A stretch of DNA of 64,000 nt from Isoetes taiwanensis (Eukaryota > Streptophyta > Lycopodiopsida > Isoetales > Isoetaceae): assembly GCA_021234155.1 (NCBI GenBank), contig JAJEKV010000003.1, positions 22,783,569 through 22,847,568 on the forward strand. The letters run 5' to 3'. The notes below the pieces were generated by a model. That model saw nothing but the letters and a program-made list of their open reading frames with translations, was not told where the DNA came from and did not search any database. Positions 30,897-41,485 of this stretch are shown piece after piece. Every line of letters begins with the position of its first letter. Within the stretch, counting starts at the first letter, position 1. A program made the translations under genes and the position numbers.

Positions 30897-31464
30897 ATTG
30901 TTATGAATGCTCTATTCTTCTTGCAAACTCATCAACTTATTAGAAAGTAAAACAACATAGAGTACTCGTTTTACCACCCAACCGGACCAACTAGAAGAGA
31001 TATCACCAAGTCAAGTTACTCCGAGGAACAAGAGAAGATACTAGAAGGTAAGGCCAGGCACATCATCAACATAGGAAGAAGCAGATCTAGTTGTGTAGTC
31101 AACTTAGACCCCTATGCACCTTTCTGGGCATAACTTTCAAACCGTAAGGAATCTATGCACAACCAAGCCAATCTGGAAACTAGACTTCAAGAGCTTTCCA
31201 ACAAGGTAAGGATCGCCAACTTCTGAGTTGTGGTCGCGGAGATATCACGTCTCAAAATTGTCCTTCTATTTATAAGTAACAACACCTTTTTTTGTCTTTT
31301 TGCTTCTAAATAAAGGTCAAGGTTTATTTTTAGCTCTCTCTTTCATAATATCAAGGCTTAGACATACTGGATGACTTTCTTACTTGATCATATCAATAAA
31401 TATTGTTCCATGCAAGGCCACTCCCCCGAGCACCATTATTAGTTCTTAACCTTAAACCATATCA
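30897..31464 (-). repeat. 5' LTR of the complete non-autonomous element
   Basis: 568 bp. The sense start TGATATGG at 31,464 is intact, unlike in the left arm. It abuts AATGTTCA and the LINE P sequence. Confidence 0.85.
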
Positions 31465-31472
31465 AATGTTCA

Positions 31473-32930
31473 CAAGTGACGCATCAATACAGCTTCTATC
31501 TGAGATCAATATCAGTCCTGACCATTCTAATTCGAGGACAGACAAACGAATGATGGGGCTAACCCAATGCCAGTACTCCATGATCATGGGGCAAAAGATC
31601 ATGATCCATTGGGCATTCATGATCATGGATGCCCAATGGATTCCCGAACCGAACATCCAAATGAGCATTTATCTACATCTGTTATATCCTTGTTATATAA
31701 ACTCACATGTGTACTTAGCCCCCCTTCAAGGGCCATCCATATGAAGAATTGAATCTTCTTGGAGCTGATGGATTTCCAAGAATTGGCTAAAACTGCTTTA
31801 GCCATGACGTTACTCATTCCCAGTCTTATCTCTACTTTTAACGGAACGTCTTGACCTAGAGACTGATAGATCTTTGACACACTGTAATGTTGACATCCAT
31901 TGAGTAGCTCCTATAAAAGCACAATGTCTGAATTCATTGATCTGATGGCTGCCAACATCCTTCCACGCTTCAACACGCGTTTTATTCCATGAAGGTTTCA
32001 AGAGGCAATCTTCATGTGGCAAAAAGAGTCAATGTCCTTTGCCTCCACTTGGGCCACCCAGATCCACCATAAAAGCTTGGAGGAAAGAAGCTTTATTGTG
32101 GTGGAATATCTTTCTCCAAAGATTAGAGACCGCAGCATCCCTTCTAGCAAGGGGTTCCATGTCAGGATACACCCCACTTCGAATGAGCATCTGGGGAATA
32201 CATTTCTAGAGCATGAATGCCAATCATCATGTACCTTTGCCTCACCTTGCCTTGTAACAAAGAATACCACCCCAAAAGTTTTTCCCCTTTATGGACCCAT
32301 AACTCTCTTAGGGACCCACACATTGAGATAGTACATACAAAGAGTCCCTTTGATAAATGTATGAAGCCATTTTTATAAATCCAAACCTTTCCATAGGGCC
32401 CATAGGTTTTAACCACTGACCTTAACATTGTTCCTGCTAGAAGCCCAAGGGTTTCACTTTTAGAGTTTGGCTTAGTCCTTTGAATGGCCCCAACATATCT
32501 TACTCTAGCTTGTCGGACTTGAGGGACCATTTCATACACTGTCGTAGTTGTGTGATGATGATACACTATCATTCTTATCATATTTGCTCTACAGCTTTTG
32601 GTCGGACCACATTTCATGTAGCCCCTTTCGAAGTTACCACTCCAGCAAATCAAACTAGCGACTGCTATGGCTTTGATTATGGCCACCTAGTGTTGAGCAA
32701 ATCTTAGTAGTTCGTTTATAGCAAAATTATTAAGCCAGATCATTGATGTTTTAAGGACCTGTGAACAAATAAATCCAGATCATTACATGGGCCATAGCTC
32801 TGGCACAAATGCAAAGCTTGTCGGGTCTGTGCATATCTACAAATTGTGCTATATATCTGACGTTAGCAGAGGGTTGAGTTTTGGCAACTTGTGTATCCTG
32901 CATCATTATGATGCAGGTCGAATGGAGACT
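31473..32930 (-). mobile_element. LINE P, internally deleted, right-arm copy
   Basis: Minus-strand counterpart of 19,499-21,360. It has the ORF1-like frame (32,686-32,162, 174 residues), the ORF2 start near 32,015 (MKIASW..., with one base missing), and the C-terminal region with YQSLGQDVPLKVEIRL, KKIQFFIWMALEGGLSTH and CSF.C..RESIGH (zf-RVT pattern). About 0.5 kb present in the left copy (20,470-20,970) is absent here, so this copy is more deleted. It is interrupted at 31,472 by the LTR element; the remaining C-terminus is at 28,865. Confidence 0.68.
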
Positions 32931-33465
32931 CAAAATGGACGATCTTCAATTTTCAATGAAGAACAAAGCCCTTTTTGTGCAGGTAGAATGGATCAAGATA
33001 AGGATCAAGAATTTGGGGAGGGGGGGATCCGACCTTGCATGCATCTATACAGAGTTGCAAGTAGTTTTTTCTTTATGGATGTTTTTGTTTGATGGATTGA
33101 GAAGAGGATCACGTGAATATGTAAATGTTTGCTCTAAGAAAACTTGTCAAGTCTACCTTGATAGACACATGTTGAGTATATAACTGCTAAAGGATCTCAG
33201 TCTTGGCTCTAAATCTATCTCTGATTTCGGCAATTCCAGTGCAAATCTTTCATTTGTTCCCTTGCCAAATACCTCTTTTTGGGTTGCCCTTAGAGGGGCA
33301 AACCCTCGCTAATGTGGTTTTTTGACATATTCTAAATATATGCTGATTATGACTAGAATATGCCAAAAACTGCTTCAAACTGCCTGTTTCCAGTAAACTG
33401 TTAGTCACCTTGTTGCGGTCGCTACTATTCGAATTGCTTAACCGGAATGAATTTTTGATGCTTGC

Positions 33466-33655
33466 AAGGTACTGGACTCGAAAGTTATTGAAAGTTTTGG
33501 AGTTCTTTACGCCTTTCCAGAAACAGGAAGAGTGTTGGCGATGGTAGAAGTTCTTGACGCATTTCCATTAGGGCAGATTGATGCCCTTCAGCAGCTCTTC
33601 CTTGCAGGAAATACTTTGGTGATTACACAAACATGGATTGGAAGCCAGGTTAACG
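33466..33655 (+). pseudogene. Exon-like segment of unknown gene
   Basis: Frame reading LDSKVIESFGVLYAFPETGR, VLAMVEVLDAFPLGQIDALQ, LFLAGNTLVITQTWIGSQ, bounded by TTGCAAG (possible acceptor) and AGCCAG followed by GTTAAC (possible donor). The second copy at 52,680-52,840 is frameshifted. It may be part of the SF1-like gene that follows or of another gene; I do not recognise it. Confidence 0.35.
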
Positions 33656-33734
33656 TAGGTTCTATTTTTTCGCTGAGATTTTGTGGTCAGAGTTTTCAAC
33701 CTATCTTTGCCATCACGTATTAATAACAAAAACT

Positions 33735-35560
33735 TGAAGATGGCACTAAAGTCAGGAATGAAGTTTGTGATTCCTAAAAACAAACTGTCAGGATCTCCTG
33801 TCCCCATTGCATGAGATTCTAGAAAAGTCGATGCAACAAACGCTAGTGTTTAAGGAGATCCATTGCAGTCTCGGCGAAAGACAAGATGTGGTGTTGATTT
33901 GATTCAGGACCCCGCTGTCAAGAGGGCCGAGCACTTGTGCTATAGGTTGTTGATTTAAACTTAATGTCAAAAAAAGGACTTATATTTGATTGTTGCATGT
34001 CTTGTGATGTTTTCTATTTCCTTTGGATTAGGTCTTGTCTTGATTTATCTCTATGCTCCTCGACCATGCCAAATATTATTCCATGCAGAAGTAGTAGATT
34101 GAAATGTTGTTGATTAATTGATTTTGTAGGTTGGCCGATTACCATGAAAGTTGCCTGATGGCTTGTGAATGTCCTGTGGTATTTTAATTGTTCATTTGAT
34201 GGCCAAAAGATCTATGCTGACTCATATCGTGCTAGGTTGAGGAGATTTAAGGACTGTTGGGTATTTGGAAATGGATTCACCACCTACCTATTTCATTTTG
34301 TTTTGATGCGCAAAAAATTATATACATACAACCTCAATTTATTTGGTGGGGAGGTGAATATACAAATAATTGGAAGGTTGGGATTATAGAATGGCAATGA
34401 ACTGAGGGGATGGCATCCAAGGGAGTAGATATTGAACAAGATATGGGGAGCTTATTGAATGATGCAAGCTTGTTAGTTTTCCTACAGTTTAGCATCAAAT
34501 CTCTCTGACATTGTGAAAATGAGGCTAATTTTGTGTATCAACCAAATGAGGATTTATCTCAAACTAGTTTTGTGGTTGGTTTTCATCGTTACTTCATTGA
34601 GAAAAAAGAGCTCAACTGCAGCTCGTTTTGAACGAAGTAAAATTATATTCTTGGAGCCAGGAGGAACTTCACTTTTGCAGATTTGAAGCACGACTCCTCT
34701 GTCCTAAAGACTGTCTTTTCGAGCAATCGCTTGTATCGATTTATGCAGAAAGTTGAGCAATAGAAGCAAATAAATTATTCGATTCTTCCCCCAGAGACAC
34801 ATGGGTTATTCTACGAGGATCCCATAAATTCTTGCACTGAACTTGATTGTTGAGTGCTGTTTTTAAACTTTCTTGTGTTGTCATGTTTGGGCCTCCTATT
34901 CTAGGTGTCATATAGTGAGCAGACTCGTGTTGAGCAGACTCTTGTTGTCTAGGTACGAATTTTGAGCAGACTCGTGTTGAGCAAATTGCACAACTGGAGA
35001 TGGAAAATTTGGAGGCTAATGCGAATGAACTGCCATGCTCGCTAAAGCTTAGGCAGATCCCTTGTATTTGTATCTTCTTTCTCTCCTTAGAAAAGAAGAC
35101 AGGAGCGGTTGAAGTTAGAGAAACGAGAGGCAATAGGTGAGTTTTTGACAGCTATTATTGTGCACATATGTGATCCTTCTTGCAGATAAGCGTGTAATAT
35201 TTTTGCACATGTGGGCATGTGTTTTCTCTGGGTGCCATCTTGTCCATGTACCTATATGCTAGTTTGATTTGAAGTGAATGCATGTTGTTAAACCTGTCGT
35301 ACAAGCCCCCACCATTTGATTTGAAGTGAATGCATGTTATTAAACTTGTCGTACAAGCCCCCACCTGGGCACGTGCCCATTTTGAAGGAAGATAAATTGT
35401 ACATTCCATCCAGTAAATGTTGTAGGATTTGCCATCTTTTGCAAATGAGAATGAGTGGAAATTGTATGTCAAATTATATTGGGTCATGCAAGTGAAGAAA
35501 TATCAAGGATACAACTTTATAAGACAGATCCTTGGACCACGTGGAAACACACAAATGGTA
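33735..35560 (+). pseudogene. SF1/branchpoint-binding-protein-like KH gene, decayed copy 1
   Basis: Exon-like pieces in order: SGMKFVIPKNKLSG (33,758, then a stop at PIA), DLIQDPAVKRAEHLCYR (33,895-33,945), TRVEQIAQLEMENLEANANE (34,970-35,030), RRQERLKLEKREAIG with a GTGAG donor (35,093-35,140), and KKYQGYNFIRQILGPRGNTQM with a GTAAG donor (35,494-35,558). The last piece is the start of a KH domain with its GPRG loop. In plants this order belongs to SF1-type splicing factors that bind the intron branch site. Stops and frameshifts, and loss of the rest of the KH domain, make it a pseudogene. Confidence 0.6.
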
Positions 35561-35805
35561 AGTTGCTTCATATGATTATTGTTTATTCTGAAGTAGTGTG
35601 TATGTACTCGCCATTGTGAATACTCATTATTATGTAGTCCACTAACTATGATAAAAAGTACAGCCATGGGAGAGTTGATGCAATGTCATCTAACCTTTGT
35701 AAATTAAATTAATTCGCCTTTCCAAAAAGGTATTCCATGATGAAGCCTTGATAAATTCGTTGCCCATGTCACGCCTATTAAGAAAAAACTCTGTGGCAAT
35801 TTTCA

Positions 35806-37204
35806 ACCAAAGGTGATAACAATATAAGTCATTTTTTAATTTTATTAATGGACACAATTTCAAGCCGACATAGAAACACTTCGTTTAGTTCCCAAAAGGG
35901 TGTTCCACGACGAAGGCTTCAACCAAAAGGTCATAACAATTCAACTATTAAATGGGCAGAATTTTGAGCCCAAACATAGAAACAAAGCATGGTTTAATTC
36001 ATTGGTCCCTATACAGAACCTTATCGACAATCCGCCCAATATCATAAGAAAACATAGTATAGTTTGGTTGATTGATCACAATGCATGGATAGCATGAACC
36101 TTATACCATGTGATATAGAACTGGCAATGCTACTTTAAAAACCCCATTGGTACCTTGCAAACAACCAGTATGCAAGGATCTGGAGAATGGCTGCTAAAAA
36201 AATCTAGAATGCAGTGTAAATGACACTGACATTCTTGTGGTCAGTCAGTATATCATCATTGGAGGACGTTATAATTTCGTGAGCGGTAGGCAGTGTCGAT
36301 TTCAAGGGTTCCATGACATACCTAGACCACAAATCAAATGTGAATGATCTCCTCAAATTAAAATTGCTGTTATTTATTCACCCATTAATGTCCCTTCAAA
36401 ATCCATCAAGACCTGCTTTTCTATTATTAGGAGGCCAGAACATACATAAACTGTAACCAAATATCAGACATAAAATGAAACGCATACCTCTGGAATGAGT
36501 TTGACTCTTCTACCAACAACGTTTTAAAAAGAACATAATTTTGTTACTGTTGTAATTGCATAACCCTGGATAATAGACACAATTCTGTCAGTAACGATAG
36601 TATACAACCTCAAGATAGAGAATAATACAGACATAACCTATGCAATAACATTGCTAAGATATGGGTATAGTCAAATTTCTACCATCATAAACGCCATTAC
36701 TACCACCTTATCTTAAGAGGGCTCTTTCTGAGCATTTTGAATTGGAGAGATGATATGTTGTAGGGGAATTTGCTAAGCCCTGTTCCATATAAGTACCATA
36801 GAGATATCATGGTCATGATCTATAAAGCCCAAAAATAGTTTGTCTTGACATCATATGAATATAAAACCTAATCAACAGCAACTAATTCAAGATGAGCGAA
36901 TGGTCTAAGAACATCTCAACTGGGCGGCAAAGAAACAATGGTTACTGCACACTGCACGGCTTTGCATTTCAATTTTGACGGGCTGTCAATTCTTCCTCGA
37001 GGCAACCCTGCAAAAAAAATTATAGAGGTGTAGATGTGCTTATCTATGCACAACTCCGCAAGCCAAAGTGCAGAGAGCATCCAAAGTGGATCAAAACAAC
37101 AAAAAACATGTCTTAGCATTTCAATTTCAACGAAATGTCAATTCTTCTTCGAGGCAACCCTGCATCATGAACATGTCTTCTTGTGTTGCATCATCAACGT
37201 ATCT
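35806..37204. other. AT-rich spacer with small internal repeats
   Basis: No gene supported. Short local repeats occur: CCAAAA(A/G)GGTATTCCA(T/C)GA versions at 35,722 and 35,893, and two copies of a 60-bp word ending GTCAATTCTTC(C/T)TCGAGGCAACCC (36,987 and 37,138). The open frames here are short and featureless. Confidence 0.45.
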
Positions 37205-38098
37205 TAAAAGCAAAGTAAAAAGAATAAACGAAAAATCTTACTAAACACCATAGGGAAGGCATTTAGCTTAAAGACAGGATGTGACACAGCTGCAATCTAA
37301 GGAAGAGTTTGAGCTACTTAACAGATGCACTGCCTATAATATGAACCATAGCCCAAGAAGGTTAGAAACATACCTAGAAAGCGTGCTAACAACATCTTCA
37401 TTGCTGGCATGATATTGTAGTTGAGTCACTGCATAGCATCAGAGCAATGACATAGTACGAATGCAGATAATCATCATCTCTTTAGGTAGCCATCTTTATT
37501 GTTGGCATGCTATTATGGCTCAATCACTGCATATTGTCAGAGCAATGACATAGTATTCAAGCAAATCGTCATCAGACCTTTAGGTAGCCAGTCACTTTAG
37601 CCTCCAAAAGATGAAAGTCTCCAAAAGATTCATGGTGCTGGTAAATTTGCTATCAACAATCCAATTATACAATACCCAAAAGTCTGATTTGCACCAACAG
37701 TCCAAAGCAATTCTATACAAATCATAAAATTGTGTATAAGAACATCCAAACTGTGCATTGCATTGCATCATGATGAACTGCATCCACAACATTGGATTGG
37801 CAAGTACAAAAATATGAGGAACCAATTAGGCCCATCCCCAATGCCTTGGCAAGAATTTCAGTTATATCTCAGGCTTGTGTCAAGGGCATGCTTACATTAT
37901 GTCGGGTCAAAATCATATGGTATGAAAGACATAAAATGCACGCATGTCCACAATGACCATTACGTTATTTTACTTGTGGAGCCAAGTAATATATTGCAGT
38001 TGCATTCACACTCAAATGTATTGACAAGATGTATCTGTTGGTGCCAGATCGATCACCCAGACCCTGCCATTTCAGTGAATTAGCAGCAAGAACACGCC

Positions 38099-38119
38099 CT
38101 TCCAACACTCTCACTTGGA
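38099..38119 (+). repeat. 21-bp direct repeat, left flank of the SLAC1-like segment
   Basis: CTTCCAACACTCTC followed by ACTTGGA, identical to 41,465-41,485. The left arm has the string once (5,797-5,817, reverse complement). On the minus strand it reads as AAGTGAGAG then TGTTGGAAG, like a copia polypurine tract joined to an LTR start. Confidence 0.85.
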
Positions 38120-39176
38120 GACTTGCTTCATCCTAGTGATGGTAGGCAAAGGTTATGTTTGCTTTCTCAATTGTGGCTATAATTTGAATTCCTTATGGCT
38201 ATCATGAGTTCCAAATAATTTGGTGTCTAAGTTCTGCGAGACTTTTGCATCACATGGGGTGCATCTTTGACATGAGTATTAGGTCTACTTATTCACTAAG
38301 ATTCAAAGGAGCTTTGTGGTGAGTCACAACTCTGCACATGCCCTTTTCCAAAAGGGTCAATGAAACAACCACCTTTTAAAATTGTTACTAGTGCCGGCAC
38401 CATAACTAATATGTTTTAATTTTCAACGTTACATGTGATAAGCCATATTGAGTTCTAAAGTTTGGCCTCCCTTTTTTCACAATCAAAACAGTATACGAGG
38501 TAGGACATTCCAAGTGTTAAATTGCATGAGGCATCTTCCTTATTGCCGGGCTGTATGTAATGAAGTGCTGAGTACTTGCACACTTGGAACCTGCCGGCCT
38601 GGCTCCGTTTGTTTCATCGAGCCAATGAAAGGAACCATTTTCCTGGGATGCACTTTGAGATGTTCTTATAAATCACTGTCTTCTCAAGATAAGTTCACAC
38701 TGTCTTCTCAACATAATTCCTTGAGGAACTTGTATGTTCACTGTCTTCTTCTCAGCATAATTTTCTTGAGGGACTTGCTCACTCTTCCTGTAGATTCTGG
38801 TTTGTTGTTGTATCCTAAAACAACATTGATATCTGCTTGAAAATAGACATTTGATGTCCAAATGGTCAAATTGTGCAAACTACTCTACAGCATATAGCAG
38901 GGCACCCTCAATTGTTGCGAATGGTGATTGTAATTTGTTCCAATTTTCATATATATATTTTATAGACGTAAATAAGTCGTCACAATGACTAAAAACCAGT
39001 AACTTCAGAACCCAACTTTCAGAACAGCCTTGGCACTTTAGGCCCTCATTAGAGCAACCCTCATCCCTTCTGTGGATGCAAGATTTACACCTTGTTTTGG
39101 TATGTGTGTGTGGCTCCATGGGTCCATTTTCTGTAGAAATATGAAGCATAGATATAGAAGTGATGCCTTGGTATAC
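38120..39176. other. Downstream flank of the SLAC1-like gene
   Basis: AT-rich. It contains a small local repeat around CACTGTCTTCTCA...CATAAT (38,665-38,770). No second gene is recognised. Confidence 0.4.
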
Positions 39177-41277
39177 TTAAATGCTCTTATCAATGATCTT
39201 TGCAGCCATTTCATTCGAATCAGAATGTGGTACACTTTTCAAGCATCCAAACAATTTCATAGTGTTTTGAGATCCTCTGTCTACATAAGTGCTATAGTTT
39301 CCACTGCCAAGTTCTTTTTGTGGTTTCCTAGTGATGGCAATTGCCATATCATTAGGAAATAGTGTGCCCCAGAAGAAGTGCATCAAGGTTGATATGAAAA
39401 AAAGAAAGACAGTGATAGCTGACAGTAGGCAAAGCAGAATTGCCATTGTGTCACAGGATGCAAAACCTTATGGGCATATCTAAGGGTGGCAAGGGAGAGC
39501 TCTGTCATTGGAAATGTGTATGCCCACCATGCAATGGAAAATCTGTTATACAATACATAGTATTTGAAGAAAATCAACAAGTTTATATGAAATGCAGCTT
39601 AAACAAAGATCATTACTTGTATCCTCGGAAAAAGTTGACTCGGACTACCTGAAACATAGAAAGCAGACAAAAATGAGGATATATGTACACATGCTCAACT
39701 CTGTTCTGTTAGTTACAGGAAACTTACAAGTGAACAGTAGAGGAAAAGAGCAGTAAAATATGCCAATCTACATGGATATCCATAGTCACCGGTAATGTTT
39801 TCCCAAGCGAGACTTGCTGCACTTGGAGCTGCAAGAAACAAGAAGAAAACAGGATGCAACTCTCTTGGAAGAACTTCATTGGTAGGTAGTCTTTGATAAA
39901 GAGTCACAAAGAGAACTATATAGTGAGCGAGTCCCACTGCCCAGAAGAATACTGCCACCTCTTTCCATCCAACTGTAGCAAACAAAAGCGCACCTACAAA
40001 ATTGCCGACAACTGACAAATGTGAAGAAGGATTTGCCACTTTTGACAGCCTCCTATCCCTCCAGAAAGCCATTCTCCATATATTTTCAATTCTAAAACAA
40101 AAATGGGAACCATCAAGATGCACCATGTTGCAGAATGAGCCGAATCTGTAACCATGGAAGGAACTCCCAAAGCTAAAAACATTCCACTTATCCAACGTGC
40201 AAAGAAGAAGTTTACACGCACTGGATGTTGATATTCTCGTCGCACAGCTTCTAAGTAGAAGATGCACTTTAGCATGTATGTGAAAAAGATGAGAAGAAAT
40301 GCAACAAGTGCCAAAGACCATAATACCACATGGATAGAAGAAGGTACATGTAGAAACTTTGTGGCTGAATTCAATGTCAATTGTTTCCAAAGGATGGCTT
40401 GGCTGCCAAGACCAAGACAAATCCCATAAGAACTAATAGGTAATCGGAGAAGGAAAGGCCACTGCTGGTCTTTTGGTAGGAGAATATCCTCGGATCCCTG
40501 AATCAAGTCGCTGATATTAGAGAAATTTCTACTAGCCTTTAAAATAGTCTAACTTTGTACTTGGATTTTAAATGGGCAATGTCAAAGTCACCAATCAGTT
40601 TTTACCATCTGTGAAGCATACGCTATGATGTAATATTCTTTTCTAAATGCAGACGAACCTTTAATTCTTCAAGCTCCGCTCCTTGTAGTGCATCAAAATA
40701 ACGACCTGTAGGCAGATTACTTGGAACATCAGGACACGTCTCAGGCACATATGGTATGGCATCCAACTTTTCACCAGGATCTTTATCTTTCAATCTGGAC
40801 AACTGCTTTTCTAATGCAGGTTTCAGGCTAGAAGACCTTGTTCTAAAGTACCCATAACTTTCGCTGTCTCCGCTGTGTGAGGAGTTGTGTGAGGAGTTGG
40901 TGAACTTCTTGCTGCCTCTAGGTGTTCCATGATCTGACTTCGAAGAAAAGCTTGGCCTCTCTGAAGGAACAGATGTTCCTTCCAAACCAGTATCCCCTGC
41001 AATATAATTGCCATTTGTCTCCATGTGGATTCTGACCTCGTGTGAAGGGTCTATAGCAACTGTAAGTATCTGGAAGAAGTTTATCATCAAACGGATGAGC
41101 TTCATTTCTAGAATATTCTTCATTGTCGGACATAAATGAAATAGGAGGAGAGGAAGGAGATCTTGGATGTATTGTTGGGTTACAAGCTCCTGGTGAAGGA
41201 AAACAAAAATTTGATGGCAAATCTATGTCAATTCCATGCTTTTCTGGAGGCTCCTTAGTATTATGTTCATCAGCCAT
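39177..41277 (-). pseudogene. SLAC1-like: S-type anion channel, SLAC1/SLAH family, four exons, frameshifted
   Basis: Start ATG at 41,277 (MADEHNTKEPPEKHGIDIDL). Exon 1 (41,277-40,659) codes the cytosolic N-terminus, with FRTRSSSLKPALEKQLSRL and RYFDALQGAELEELK. Exon 2 (40,497-39,728) codes most membrane helices: EDILLPKDQQWPFLLRLPI, GICLGLGSQAILWK, KCIFYLEAVRREY.HPVRVNFFFA, NPSSHLSVVGNFVGALL, LFVTLYQRLPTNE. Exon 3 is only 32 bp (39,648-39,617, VVRVNFFRGYK). Exon 4 (39,542-39,177) has FSIAWWAYTFPMT and TLFPNDMAIAIT. GT-AG sites and phases fit at all three introns. Plasma-membrane channels of this family release chloride, nitrate or malate, for example during stomatal closure. Single frame shifts near 41,070, 40,056 and 39,446 break the frame; these could be true decay or assembly indels. 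SLAC1 versus SLAH cannot be decided here. Confidence 0.85.
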
Positions 41278-41464
41278 GTCTAACTACGTTAACAACAAGA
41301 AATAAGCAATCAGATAGTCTGAATCATCAGGAATAAAGAAAGGTTTGAACAGCCTAAGGGGTGTTAAAACAATGCAACTAGAAAGACAGGAACAATCAAC
41401 GGACAGATGGACACAAGAGAATAATCCCAGACACACAAGACACCACAAGGAAGTGTGTTTATTA
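41278..41464 (-). promoter_or_regulatory. Upstream region of the SLAC1-like gene, LTR-like start
   Basis: On the minus strand it begins TGTTGGAAGTAATAAACAC directly after AAGTGAGAG, then CACACTTCCTTGTGGTG... to the ATG. The beginning has the look of a Ty1/copia 3' LTR following its polypurine tract, so the gene may lie behind part of an LTR. No second LTR was found to prove this. Confidence 0.35.
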
Positions 41465-41485
41465 CTTCCAACACTCTCACTTGGA
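41465..41485 (+). repeat. 21-bp direct repeat, right flank of the SLAC1-like segment
   Basis: Identical to 38,099-38,119; continues into CATATAACTAACATAAC as in the left arm. Confidence 0.85.

Larger units (their letters stand above)
24155..31464 (-). repeat. Right inner arm of the composite inverted repeat
   Basis: Reverse-complement counterpart of 13,612-19,498. The order on the minus strand is LTR element (31,464-28,879), LINE tail Q (28,865-28,602), AT-rich block with the 129-residue frame (26,529-26,140) and R2 (25,330-24,155). It differs from the left arm by a 1.6-kb insertion (26,896-28,503), a 115-bp deletion near 25,325, and possession of the full 5' LTR. Confidence 0.85.
28879..31464 (-). 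mobile_element. Complete non-autonomous LTR retroelement, right-arm copy
   Basis: 2,586 bp with LTRs at 30,897-31,464 (5', 568 bp) and 28,879-29,528 (3', 650 bp). A primer-binding site (TGGTATCGAGCCC, one base lost) is at 30,896-30,884, and a purine tract stands before the 3' LTR. Both outer ends are flanked by AATGTTCA (28,871-28,878 and 31,465-31,472). The empty site survives at 21,345-21,375, where TTGTGAACATTGCTC occurs once. The 5' LTR lacks about 81 bp (after ACTCCG near 31,023) relative to the 3' LTR. No RT, integrase or protease is coded. Confidence 0.88.
32935..35805 (+). repeat. Duplicated 2.9-kb block, copy 1 (contains SF1-like gene remnants)
   Basis: Direct copy of 52,100-55,188. 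Shared anchors run in the same order: GTAGAATGGATCAAGATA, CTTTATGGATGTTTTTG, TTGCCAAATACCTCTTTTT, AACAAAAACTTGAAGATGGC, GGGAGTAGATATTGAACAAG, GAACTTCACTTTTGCAGATT, GTTTTCTCTGGGTGCCATCT and CCATTGTGAATACTCATTAT. The copies differ by numerous indels. Confidence 0.82.
38120..41464 (-). other. 3.35-kb segment with a SLAC1-like gene, present only in the right arm
   Basis: Everything between the two 21-bp repeats is missing from the left outer arm, which crosses the site with one repeat copy. The segment contains the channel gene with introns, about 190 bp upstream of its ATG and about 1.05 kb downstream. The retained introns rule out a processed retrocopy. Either the segment was inserted here with duplication of 21 bp, or it was ancestral and was deleted from the left arm by recombination between the repeats. 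No transposase or Helitron end is apparent. Confidence 0.75.

Noticed and set aside
39994-40506. Two separate overlapping membrane-protein genes at 39.7-40.5 kb
   Set aside because: They are consecutive parts of one S-type anion channel exon split by a 1-nt frameshift near 40,056.
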